The position numbers and the translations under genes are program-made. From Gigaspora rosea (Eukaryota; Glomeromycota; Glomeromycetes; Diversisporales; Gigasporaceae): a stretch of 64,000 bases of DNA. Shown in pieces: positions 20,617-30,794 of the stretch. A model generated the notes under the pieces. The model had not been told where the DNA came from, searched no databases, and saw only the letters and a list, made by a program, of their open reading frames with translations. The stretch is from positions 343,999 to 407,998 of the forward strand of contig QKWP01000074.1 of the NCBI GenBank assembly GCA_003550325.1, in the 5' to 3' direction. Positions within the stretch are counted from its first letter, which is position 1, and each line of letters opens with the position of its first letter.

Positions 20617-20944
20617 ATAGTGCTATAGCACTACAGTGCTACCCTATATGTAATAAACAAAATTGGTGTAGCAAGTAAATCAAAACAACCTTTAACAAAA
20701 CAAAATAAAACTTCTTTAATATTAGGGTAAGAGTAAAGATAATTAGATAGTGTTTATTGTAAAATTTTGCAAGGAATTTTTTTTATTAGAGCACAAAAGA
20801 TAGTTTTTTAGACCAAATTTAAAGATATTATAAATTTTTTAACAATTTCTTTATTTTTGTTACACAAACCTGATTTACATGTTACACCTGATCTTAAATT
20901 TTAATTGGTTAAAATGCCCTAGCACTACAGTGCTATAGCACTAT
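20617..20944. mobile_element. Inverted-repeat MITE, 328 bp
   Basis: Left end ATAGTGCTATAGCACTACAG and right end (complement) ATAGTGCTATAGCACTGTAG are near-identical; both are themselves palindromic (GTGCTATAGCAC). Flanked by AT-rich sequence, so the TSD is ambiguous. Confidence 0.7.
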
Positions 20945-20990
20945 AAATTAAAACCCAATAATTATATATATAATATAATATATTACTAAT

Positions 20991-22073
20991 ATATTATAAT
21001 TTTTAGCACTAATTAAACTTATTTAAAATATAATTATACACTGAAATGATGTATTTTTGAGTGCTAAGAAAGTTTATTTAGTAGCCAAAGTTATATTTCA
21101 TTAATAAATTTTGCATGATGCCAAATTTTTATATTTTTATTAATTGATAATCCACCTGTCAACTGGAAAGTGGCGAAATGTGGCGTTCTTCCATCTAAAA
21201 TTATTTTTCTTGCCAAGTTAATTATACATGTCCACTAACTGAAAGTTGTATAGCTCGTTGAGACGCATCTAACGGTGGTTAGAACATTCAATTCGGTCTA
21301 GCGAATGGCGAGATATCGTCGAAAAACGATTGGCCGACTATATAAAATCCCATGACGCAGATTACATATAAAAATCATTATAGGCGAAATGTGGCGTGCT
21401 TCCATTTAAACTTTTTTTCTTACTAAGTTAACGACACATGTCCACTAATTGAAAGCTGTAGAGCTCGTCAAGATGCATCTAACGGTGGTTATATCATCCA
21501 AATCGGCCCAGTATATGGTGAGATATCGTCAAAAAACGATTGGCCGACTATATAAAATCTTTATGTAAACAATGTTTGTTTACATAGAGATTTTATATAG
21601 TCGGCCAATCGTTTTCGACGATATCTCGTCATCCACTGGGCCGATCTGGATGATCTAACCACCGTTAGATGCGTCTTGACGAGCTCTACAACTTTCAATT
21701 AGTGGACATGTATCGTTAACTTAGTAAGAAAAAAAAGTTTTAAATGGAAGCACGCCACATTTCGCCTATAGTGGTTTTTATATGTAATCTGCGTCATGGG
21801 ATTTTATATAGTCGGCCAATCGTTTTTCGATGATATCTTGCCATCCGCTGGGCCGAATTGAATGTTCTAACCACAGTTAGATGTGACTCGACGAGCTCTA
21901 CAACTTTCAATTAGTGGACATGTATCGTTAACTTAGTAAGAAAAAAATTTTTAGATGGAAGATTTCCACATTTCGCCACTAAATAAACTTTCTTAGCACT
22001 CAAAAATACATCATTTCAGTATATAACTATATTTTAAATAAGTTTAATTAGTGCTAAAAATTATAATATATAG
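20991..22073. repeat. ~1.08 kb imperfect palindrome, related to TTAA elements
   Basis: Arms of about 500 bp meet near 21575 (TGTAAACAATGTTTGTTTAC). Outer arms share GTGCTAAGAAAGTTTATTTA; inner arms hold two copies each of GTGGCG-type, TTAGTGGACATG, GAGCTCTACAAC and CGGCCAATCGTTTTCGACG words. A TTAA|TTGATAATCCACC end at 21144 shows that a TTAA-family element is embedded in the left arm. The right arm lacks an ~85 bp part and stops at an N. Confidence 0.7.
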
Positions 22074-22074
22074 N
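22074..22074. other. Single N (assembly join inside a palindrome)
   Basis: The base is unknown; to its right another copy of the arm sequence (CCGTTAGATGCGTCTCGACG) begins abruptly. A contig join within the repeat is the likely cause. Confidence 0.8.
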
Positions 22075-22663
22075 CCGTTAGATGCGTCTCGACGAGCTCT
22101 ACAAATTTCAATTAGTGGACATGTATCGTTAACTTAGTAAGAAAAAAATTTTTATATGGAAGAACGCCACATTTCGCCACTCTCCAAAAATTTTTTTAAA
22201 ATTGACCAATCAGAATCGTCTTACGTGGGGGGAGGGGGGTACTCTCTTAGTAAATGGATATTACGTAATATCTGTCATGGCCCTTATAGCATAAATAAAA
22301 AATGAATAAATATATTTACTTCACATTGAACTTCCAAATTGGTTTCGATTCGAATTGAGGGAACTATTTAATCACAAGATTACATAGAAAGCACAAAAAT
22401 GGGGATATTGTAAAATAGTTTAATTGAACCAATAAAGAATGTGTGTTCTGATCTGCTTGTGAACAGTGGTATTTATTGCTATTTACTAGATTTCTTGTGA
22501 CAATAAGTCACTGAACTTGTTCATTACAATATGGCAAAATTTCTATGGACACTGCAAATTTATGAGATTGGCTTGTTGTCTATTTCTATTGTGAATCTCG
22601 AAATCTGACCTACCGACTGCACTATGTGATTGCCAAAATCACGGGACTAAAATTCAATTTATT

Positions 22664-22746
22664 GCATTTATGCAATTTATTAGATTTATGCGATTTATTA
22701 GATTTATGCAATTTATTAGATTTATGCAATTTATTAGATTTATGCG
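22664..22746 (+). repeat. 18 bp minisatellite in the 5' LTR
   Basis: Four to five copies of TTTATGCGATTTATTAGA with C/A variation. The 3' LTR has the same array at 29325-29415 with a slightly different copy order. Confidence 0.8.
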
Positions 22747-22839
22747 ACAAATCAGATTTATTGTATTCAATTGTATTACTGTCTTTTATTATAAATAAAG
22801 GCTTCGTCCCTTAAGAAAATACATCCTTGGGTAATATTA

Positions 22840-25800
22840 CAGGTAAGAACGTCCCGAATATAGAAATGATGGTTACACAAGACTTCCGAACTTGCAGATC
22901 AGCAATCACCAATCAAAATAGCGAATTGATATTAAGTAAAGTTTACGATTTTAACGCTTACCAGAGGTGAAATTTACCAGGGGTGCTATATTTCAAAAAC
23001 ATACTAAGTAGTTAAAGTCAGGGAGTTTAAGTAAAAATGTTCAAGACCCTGAAAACCTCACAAGAACTAAGATTGGAACCTTAAATCAAATCTATATAAA
23101 ACTCCTATTCTAAAACTGCGCCCTAACCCAAAAATTATTAATTTCGCCACTCGTGAATATTAAATAAATTCATTCTTAAATATATATTTAATAAATTTTA
23201 ATAAAAAAAACAATTTATAATACATTATTAAATAATTATAATGCAATATTTATTTTAATAAAAAAAAAATTAATATATTGTTTAATGAAATCTAATTTAT
23301 AAAAAAAAACTATAGTTCAACGAAAGCTTTTTTTGCATTCTCTAATAAATTATTCGTTGTTTCTATATCACCCATTGCTGTGTCCACATTATTTGAATTA
23401 TCTTCAACTGCACCTTCAGTATTTTCATTAATGAATTCATTTTGCCTAAATCTTTTGTCATGCTTACCTTAAGCACCTCAACATTGCTCTTAATTTCTTT
23501 TTTAAGAAAATCTAAGCATATTAAACATTTAAAATTGCATTTTTGTAAGCAACGGCTATGATAACCGTGCCCACATGCAAGAACGTTACCATCATTTGAA
23601 CAGTTAGTGTAGTTAGTACAATCACAATAACGATAATCACATAAACATTAGTAAATAGGTTTCTTGTAGTAACAAAGCCCCTTGGAAGATGGCGATCAGT
23701 AATAACATAACCTAAAGAAGGCAACGTGTATGTGTAAATATCATCGTCAGATGAACTATCAATTGAAGGATACAGATGACGCGCTTGATACATCTTCTTG
23801 AACATTTCAAAAGCACCATAGCACACTTTCATGATAGCATATGCAATTGCTTTGGCTTATACGGATATTTCATGAATTAACGAAATATTGGCGGAAAGCG
23901 TTATCATCTCGATTCTGAAATGTAAAACGTGCTTCTTTTTGCAATTGATCTGCCGCAAAAAACTTAGCCGTACGACGTCGAATTATACTGTGAACGGTTT
24001 CTACTGGACAATCACTTAAAATTGCAAGATGGTTAGTAACCATATCTATTATTGGATAGTTAGAATCTCTCCAAAAAAAAAATCAGAAAAAAATAATAAA
24101 GGTGCACGTTTGTAGTTTCTTCGATCAAATTGAAGAAAGAGATCACTCTAGCAACGTATACACACTTCTTCATAGGCTTGCCAGTTTCCTTCTCGATGAT
24201 GCACTGCATGAACGTCGAGTACTAAAGGAATTAAATTGCTCAAAAGATCGGTTAAATATAAAAACTCGATATTCTTACAAGTATGACCGAATTTTGAGTA
24301 AACAACATCAGAAATATCAAGCCACGCCATACGCATAAGATAAAGAATTAAGTCAATTTGTCATGGTCGTGGCTTATTACCAAGCTTTTTCTTTTTTCCA
24401 AAAATACCTTTATAAATATCATTAAATAGAAACGAATTTTTTAAAAAAACAAGTTCACGACTATTTAAAGACACATGAAGAGGTCCCATTATAGGAATAA
24501 ATGACGTAACGAACGGAGGAATGATTTGGTTGTTGAGAAGAAGCTGATGTATAATAGCTTTACAAATAAAGAATTGACCAGGCCAATCCGCAACAACGGG
24601 AAGTACATGGTTGGAAAGATACTCCTGCATTAATTCTTGATTATGCACAATTCGGAGAGCTTTCGTATAATCCTCTACACTTTTTAGATTGCCTTCGACG
24701 AAATCAAAGAGAATAACATTCTGTATATGTCGACCACCCTCTTTTTCTACTAACCTGTCATTGTAACTATGCAAAGTTAGTCTCTCCATAAGCTCATTAT
24801 TAGAACACTTACCTATGCAGCCCCGTACACATTCATGATAAGGAATACCAAGGTTTATGATGAACCATTCATCAAGATGTTTAATTATCAATTCATCATC
24901 GATGAATTTTGGGTTGAATGCTCCATTACGTGGTATCGCCAGCATGAGGCATGGATTTGCTATAATAGTTGCCATGTGTGCTGGACGAGATGTACTAGTA
25001 GAGTCAGACTGCCGAGGAACATGAATATTGTAGTAATCATCAACATTCAGAACAAATGCATTACCAGAAAATTTTGAAAGAGCATTTTCAACATATTCCT
25101 CATGAGCATCTAAAGCTTTTTTTCTTATATCTACTGCCCTTGATGTTGTAGTTACACCAAGACTCGCCATCATATCTAACATCTCATTACTCGTACTTAC
25201 AGAATCTAAATAAAACACTACGTCGAACTTAAATGAATTAATTTTAGTATTATTTAATGATGCAAGAAGATAACAGATATGAACTATTAATTTTTTCATA
25301 CAATTCATAGTTTGCTCATTACGTTCAAGTGGTCTAGCTACTAAATAAAGTTGATCAAGAAAATTTTCTAAACACTTATTTGTTTGAAATACCTCCTGCA
25401 GTTTGTCATACGAATAAATAGGACCTTCTTTCTTTACGTGTTCTCTTTCGTAGAAAATTCTTGCATAGCCTCAATAGTCCTGACAAGGTCAATCATACTC
25501 ACCTCCTCCATACCTTCCATTGTAGTTCCTACATCTTTACTTGTAACTTCTACTTCTTCTTCTATAGCTATAATTTCTACTTCTTCTCTAGTTGTAACTT
25601 CAACTTCTTCAGCTGAAACTTTTACTTGCTTGGTTCCTCTTCATAATGGATTTGCTACAAAATTCATATAACAAACATGGCATAATTTACTACCTTTTGT
25701 CCACATTACCTTGGTTAAACTATTATTTTCCGCTTCCTCCCACTTTTTGTCTTTCAAAGAACGGAATGTAGTTGGCCTAGTGGTTCCACAATTCATACAA

Positions 25801-26060
25801 CACTTAGAGTCGGTCATTTTTTTACTGGGCAAATCTAATACAAAGGTCGAATGATTCAGAGTGATTCAACTGATATTAGTATAGTATGGCACGAAAAGCT
25901 CAAGTTTGCTTAGTAGACTTAATTCGTTTCACAGAAAAGATAATCTACCCGAGATTCCGAAAAAAGTATTGTAAAACGTATAAAAAAATTTTCAATCAAT
26001 TGAATCCTTTGTGTAACGATCTACAAACTCGGGGCATACTCGGGACGTTCCTACCTTGAG
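22840..26060 (-). mobile_element. 3.2 kb DNA transposon inserted in the LTR, 9-10 bp TSD
   Basis: Ends AGGTAAGAACGTCCCGAATA (left) and (complement) AAGGTAGGAACGTCCCGAGT. GGTAATATTA flanks both sides (22830-22839, 26061-26070); the 3' LTR has the empty site GGTGATATTAGATAA (near 29497). It carries a decayed multi-domain gene on the minus strand. The TSD length fits MULE-like or a less-studied superfamily; superfamily not assigned. Confidence 0.8.
23330..25832 (-). pseudogene. Decayed transposon-encoded protein: N-terminal zinc ribbon, large central domain, C-terminal RING-like finger
   Basis: Read on the minus strand: 25832-25641 has CCMNCG...LCHVCY, a four-cysteine zinc ribbon; 25308-24361 is a 315 aa open block (VVFYLDSVSTSNEMLDMMAS, FVLNVDDYYNIHVPRQ, VVADWPGQFFICKAI, PIMGPLHVSLNSRE); 24336-24148 continues (MRMAWLDISDVVYSKFG, NWQAYEE); ~24095-23900 has VETVHSIIRRRTAKFF; 23832-23521 and the shifted frame after it end in a C...C...CGHGYHSRC...C..C RING-like pattern. 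At least three frameshifts or stops break it. From memory this resembles the fungal DUF6589-type proteins abundant in Glomeromycotina (unverified). The acidic V/NVDDYYNIH motif may be catalytic. Its place between terminal inverted repeats suggests a transposase. Confidence 0.65.
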
Positions 26061-26271
26061 GGTAATATTAGATAATTTGTTCTTAATATCTCCATACATT
26101 CTTTATAAGCATAATATAAACTTACTCTGATCTACTACTAAGTGGCATAGTAGTATGATCTCTCGCCAGTACTTCTCGTGCAAGTAATTTACGTTATGCT
26201 GTCCGGCTGTTTCTCGATGTACTGAGACTGCCATGGTTATTGTGTCCAGTATCCTGATAGACTGTGAATTA

Positions 26272-27073
26272 CAAGTCACTCTCGTTATAGTGAACTCTCA
26301 ATATAGTGAAGATTGGCCTATAGTGAAGAATTTTTTTAGAACAAAACCAAGCATATTAAAATTCACTCGATATAATAAAGTTACATAGCAAACTCTTGAT
26401 ATAAGGTATAGTGAAGATTTTTTTCAACCGGATTTAACAAAATGTCACTTGATATAGTGAAGTTGATATCATGTGACATATATTGACCAATCATATGAAG
26501 ATATAAATCATCGTGTTCATGCATAATAATACTACATAATATGAAAATTATAAAGAATTACAAGTACAAACTAATTTTGCGAAGTTATTAAAAACTGATC
26601 CTAATAAATTTGTATAGCGAAACTTTTAAATAAGAAAGTCAAAAGAAAATTAAACAATAAATTTGAAATCAAAAGTATTAGATATGAAAAACAATTGCCG
26701 ATTTTACTAAATTATTAAAATTGAGTTTATATTCAAATATTTTATGAGAAATATACAATACATTTATGAGGGTAGTACATGTTAGGAATAGATGCATTTA
26801 TAAAATATGCGCACATATAAAGAATAATCTAAAAACAATGGCACATAGATTGCATAAGATGATATATAATTATAGAGTGAAAATGCACTTATAGAAGGTG
26901 ATAGATCGGCTGCATAAACTTTTAAGTAGTTTTAATTTTTCTCGCTATAGTGAAGATTTATACAGTTAATATATAATATTCACTATATCAAGAGACTCTT
27001 GATATAGTGAATCTCTCGATATAGTGAAGAAAATCTCTCAGCCCGATGACTTCACTATAACGAGAGTGACTTG
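26272..27073 (+). mobile_element. Pogo/Tc1-mariner-like nonautonomous element, 802 bp, in the LTR, copy 2
   Basis: CAAGTCACTCTCGTTATAGTG at the left and its inverse at the right, TA on both sides (26270-26271, 27074-27075). The 3' LTR has the empty site GTGGATTACTGTAGTTA (TA at 29709-29710). No coding frame. It is nearly identical to the complement of 8174-8976. Confidence 0.88.
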
Positions 27074-27237
27074 TACTGTGGTTATTTGTGTAAAGAGTTA
27101 TTCTAAAGCATCGATGACTGAAGCCTAGACTTATCCACTTGCTGAATCTAACACGCCTTCTTTAATAGGTCATCCAGTTTGGTTGTTTTGTTTGGTTGGA
27201 TTTAGATTAACCCGGAAGAGCCGGATTACCATTGTTA

Positions 27238-29258
27238 TTTTGGTGGTGACTGTGAGATCCGATATCCCAATACTGTGAGATTCGAAAAAAGAAAAGGAAG
27301 GAATTAAATTAGCAAAGGTACTAACGAACTGGTACCATAACCAAGAGAAAAGATACCTGCATGGACCAATGTACCGAGTCTGAAATATCCAATGATTTTG
27401 AAGCCAACATACCGGCTAAAAGTATTGATTGAAAAGTGGAAATAATTAATAAATAATTAAATATACGAGAAAAAATATGTACCTTAACGAAGGTACCCAC
27501 CGCTCCGTGTGCCAGGAAGTTCCTGGAATAGTAAAAGAACTAAGAAAAACTTAGTAAAGAAGCCCCTATCGTCAGATAAAAGAAAAAGAAGTTATACGAT
27601 TAATTAAGACTTGCATATAAGAAAATTAGATAAAAAATGCACAAAATTATTCTTGACACTTACAAAAAAGCAGTCCAAAAAGTTTCAAGAAATTATCGAT
27701 GAGGCCTTTGGAACCCGTAACCTCGATGATAAACAAATTCCCTAAGCTTTGGAATTTATGTTAAAAGTCTTGAAAGAATACTCCAAGAATATAAAGAAGA
27801 AATCGTGTACTTGCCTACATATATCTAAATAACCCCCGTCTGTAGAAAATCCTTCTTTTGTGCCCTGTGTAGTTGCTGCACTGAAAGTTCCCTCAAAGCC
27901 CCCGGTGTATGCAAGGCCCCGTGAAGGAGATTCTTGATTTGTATTACGTCCCGGAAGAGTCTTTTGATAAAGCTGCGATTGGTTCTAGGAAAGAAGAGAA
28001 AGATTTAGAAGCCCTCCTTCAAAAGTAGCTACTGAATATGATGCCATTGTCTGTAAGTAGGCCCCAGAAAAAGATGTTCTCCAAAAATCCCAAGAAGAGA
28101 AGAGCATTAAAAAGGGTGAAAGCAAGGAAGTTAGAGTAGAAAAAGACGAATATGAAGACGAAAAAGTGAAAGAAATTAATGAAGAAAATGAACCTCTTCA
28201 AGTTAAAGCTGCCGAAATGGGCCTGTGGACAAAACGTTGAAATCTGACCTTGAGGAAGTTGGAAAGGAACCGGAACCCTCAATGGATTATCAAGTGTCAA
28301 CTGAAATAGATAATTGCAGCAGAACAAAATTGTATTCAAAAGCAAAAATGAAATGATGCTCTAGAAGAAAGTGATTGTGAAATATTAGTTAGAGACAATA
28401 AAAGTAATCAAGGAAAGAATTATGAAGTACCCCTGGAAAGAGAAACACTATGTTGTGCATGTGAATTATGGTTGAAGAAAGTGGAGGAATTTCAAAGTAC
28501 GGATCAGTTGTATGAATAGGGTAAACCAAAGAAACTGACCGAAGTAAAACACGCTGAAATCGAAGAACTATCGAAGGTTGGTGACAGAGAAGGAATCGGA
28601 GTCGAATCGAACGAAAATGAAGTAATCCAGAAATCTGCTGATATCGGTGTTGAAGAAGAAATGATGAATATTGGGCACTGTTATCGGGATGGAATCGAAG
28701 TTGGAAGAAAAGAAAAATGCGAATGGTACATGAAACGTGTTAAAGGTAGGAATGTAGGTGGTAATTTCGACCCTAGAGGAACTTACTGTCAAAGTGAAAT
28801 CGTGGCTGAGAAAAGTAAAGAAGAGGCATTAGAACTATACCTGAACCCTGCTGAAGATAAAAACCCTGATATATAAGATTGCCTTGGAAGTAGAAGCTTT
28901 GCGATAAAAGTGTTAAAAAAGACCTGCGAAAATTGGAATCGAAGAGTTAACGCATGCTGGTATAAAATTATGGGTGATTCAAGCAAATTCAGAAGGGAAG
29001 AATTCGGACCCGAACAAGTTTTGACATTCAACGCCACTGCTGGTCAAGTTGTGAAAGGATCGGTAAAGATGGAATTGAACCAAAGTAAAGAAAAGATGGA
29101 GTTAAAGGAGTTAGCCAAAAATCTGAAGAATTTAACCAAAGAAGTCACCCTATACTTACCATTGTGGAGCAAACCCCTGATATTTGATCCTGGTGGAATG
29201 TTCATTGGAAGGTCCAAGGAATTGGTCTCGTGGAACTCGACCTTAAGTGAGAGAGAAA
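27238..29258 (+). pseudogene. Interior of the LTR element: degenerate ORFs, no pol
   Basis: Coding remnants in changing frames: 27300-27390 (IKLAKVLTNWYHNQEKRY), 27670-27800 (KFQEIIDEAFGTRNLDDKQI, then LEFMLKVLKEY), 27930-28350 (DLYYVPEESFDKAAIGSRKE followed by K/E-rich sequence), 28380-28876 (Sel1-like, next entry) and 28910-29263 (an open 117 aa block ending at the purine tract). At least five stops or frameshifts are visible. The early block may derive from a gag-like protein. There is no YXDD, HHCC or protease motif in any frame I read. Confidence 0.55.
28380..28876 (+). pseudogene. Sel1-like repeat coding remnant within the LTR element
   Basis: With one TAG near 28517, the frame reads ...ETLCCACELWLKKVEEFQST..., then SADIGVEEEMMNIGHCYRDG followed by IEVGRKEKCEWYMK, and GTYCQSEIVAEKSKEEALEL followed by YLNPAEDKNPD. 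The spacing NIGHCYRDGIEV....EWYMK and EEALELYLNPAED matches the Sel1 consensus (LGYCY.NGIGV.KD..KAFEWYLKSAE), as also seen in the kinase gene at 2994-5110. Two clear units and a degenerate one. Whether captured from a host gene or a native part of the element cannot be told here. Confidence 0.6.
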
Positions 29259-29872
29259 TGTGAACCTCGAAATCTGACCTACCGACTGCGCCGTGTGATC
29301 GCCAAAATCATGGACTAAAATTCAATTTATCGAATTTATGCGATTTATTAAATTTATGCAATTTATTAGATTTATGCGATTTATTAGATTTATGCGATTT
29401 ATTAGATTTATGCGACAAATCAGATTTATTGTATTCAATTGTATTACTGTCTTTTATTATAAATAAAGGCTTCGTGCCCTTAAAGAAATACATCCTTGGG
29501 TGATATTAGATAATTCATTCCTAATAAACTCCATACATTCTTTATAAACGTAATATAAACTTACCCTTATCTACTACTAAGTGGCATAGTAGTACAATAT
29601 CTCTCCAGTACTGCTTGTGCAAGTGATTTACGTTACGCTGTCCAGCTGTTTCTCGACGTACTAAGACTGCCGTGGTTATTGTGTCCAGTATCCTGACGGA
29701 CTGTGGATTACTGTAGTTATTTGTGTAGAGAGTTACCCTGAAGCATCGACGACTGAAGCCTAGACTTATCCACTCGCCGAATCTAACACGCCTCCTTCGA
29801 TAGGTCGTCCGGTTTGGTTGGTTTGTTTGGTTGGATTTAGGTTAACCCGGAAGAGCCGGATTACCGTTGTCA
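29259..29872 (+). repeat. 3' LTR, 614 bp, uninterrupted
   Basis: TGTGAACCTCG...CCGTTGTCA, immediately after the purine tract. It includes the 18 bp minisatellite (29325-29415) and a TATA-like TATAAATAAAGGCTTCG. It provides the unoccupied sites for both insertions in the 5' LTR. Confidence 0.8.
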
Positions 29873-29916
29873 CTAGAAACTGTGATCTGCAAGTCCGTCC
29901 GCCACGTGATAATAAA

Positions 29917-30060
29917 CCAATCATGTTTACCGATCGGCAAAAAATCATCATGCTCCGGACTTATATCAGTTTATCGGTTCCTAGAATAATATGTAAAATT
30001 GCATTGCCCCAAAGCACTGTTTGTAGGATTTCCGACAAATGGTATTTGAACAGCCTAGTT
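29917..30060 (+). pseudogene. Possible transposase helix-turn-helix fragment
   Basis: The frame contains FTDRQKIIMLRTYISLSVPR followed by IICKIALPQSTVCRISDKW, with the R..I..L....S...I....STV.RI...W pattern of Tc1-type N-terminal HTH domains. The frame is open to 30126 but the rest is unrecognisable. It lies directly downstream of the LTR. Weak evidence. Confidence 0.25.
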
Positions 30061-30129
30061 TTTTTTTCGGTCTTGAAATTTATGCTCAACATAATGTCCA
30101 GATTTGTCGTCAATTGCTTTGTTTAATCA

Positions 30130-30785
30130 TAACTGACCTAACAAATTTATTACATAATACAATTGCGTGCTTTTTTTTTTTTAGATACTGAGACGCATAA
30201 AAAGTTGCTATATTTAATTTTGAATTCGTTTATCTCGACATACATGCAAAGTGAAGAAAAAAAATGCAAAGATGTGAAATCAAGTTGCAATAAATAAATA
30301 TGAAATGTATCAAAGTTTACTTGTATATATTAGCCGTTTTGCCTATCGCTATAATTTCTGACTGACTCTAACTGATACTCATGTCCTAGCTTTAAATCTT
30401 TGTTTTAACACTTTTGTACTATGTTACACTTTTGGGCTTGCATAACTCCATAAAAATAATTATTTTTCCGTGCAAGAGTACTTTGTAAAGCAGTTGTAAC
30501 GTATTATACAGGTATATTATTTTGTGACCACATAAAAATTTTATTGTAATTTGATAAGTCAGGGATATTCTAGAACAACATTACAAATTTGTCACTTCAT
30601 TGGTGTTTCATGTAACAATATGTGGAATATTCTATACAGATTCGAATATTCCGTACTGATGTGCAAGTTAGAGTGAATTATTTATAAAATTGACAGAATT
30701 CAAAAAGCCATTTTATCTGCAATCAAAAATTATCAATTCATTAACTATAATTTATAACGAAGAAAACACACCAAAAGTTTATAAT
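30130..30785. other. Intergenic upstream of the kinase pseudogene
   Basis: AT-rich, no bounded repeat. It may hold the promoter and an upstream exon of the 30.8 kb kinase gene, but no motif is distinctive. Confidence 0.4.
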
Positions 30786-30794
30786 AATCTATAT

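Larger units (their letters stand above)
20521..22283. mobile_element. TTA-flanked element, ~1.76 kb, carrying smaller elements and a large palindrome
   Basis: Ends GGGCTGTGACAGATATTACG and (complement) GGGCCATGACAGATATTACG; TTA on both sides (20518-20520, 22284-22286), as in PIF/Harbinger. It contains the MITE 20617-20944 and the palindrome 20991-22073. An N at 22074 means the true right half may be longer or rearranged. No transposase. Confidence 0.6.
22590..27237 (+). repeat. 5' LTR, interrupted
   Basis: LTR pieces are 22590-22839, 26061/26071-26271 and 27076-27237. Shared landmarks with the 3' LTR are the TTTATGCGATTTATTAGA minisatellite, a TATAAATAAAGGCTTCG TATA-like box, and CACTAAGTGGC..., GTGTCCAGTATCCTGA. 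Several substitutions separate the two LTRs, so the insertion is not recent. Confidence 0.8.
22590..29872 (+). mobile_element. LTR retrotransposon without visible pol; 5' LTR split by two nested insertions
   Basis: The 5' LTR (22590-27237 including insertions) and 3' LTR (29259-29872) both start TGTGAAYCTCGAAATCTG and end CCGGATTACCRTTGTYA. Removing the insertions and one copy of each TSD leaves 613 bp against 614 bp. A purine-rich tract (AGTGAGAGAGAAA) immediately precedes the 3' LTR, and a TGGTGGTGACTGTGAGATCC stretch just after the 5' LTR could be the primer-binding site. The ~2 kb interior has no recognisable protease, RT, RNase H or integrase; it carries charged low-complexity and Sel1-like remnants. 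No 5 bp TSD was seen at the outer ends (TCTAT / CTAGA). Confidence 0.75.

Noticed and set aside
22626-22814. 62 aa frame of LLDLCN repeats
   Set aside because: Translation of the 18 bp LTR minisatellite, not a gene.
24102-24338. 78 aa plus-strand frame
   Set aside because: Antisense to the conserved minus-strand transposon gene (MRMAWLDISDVVYSKFG block).
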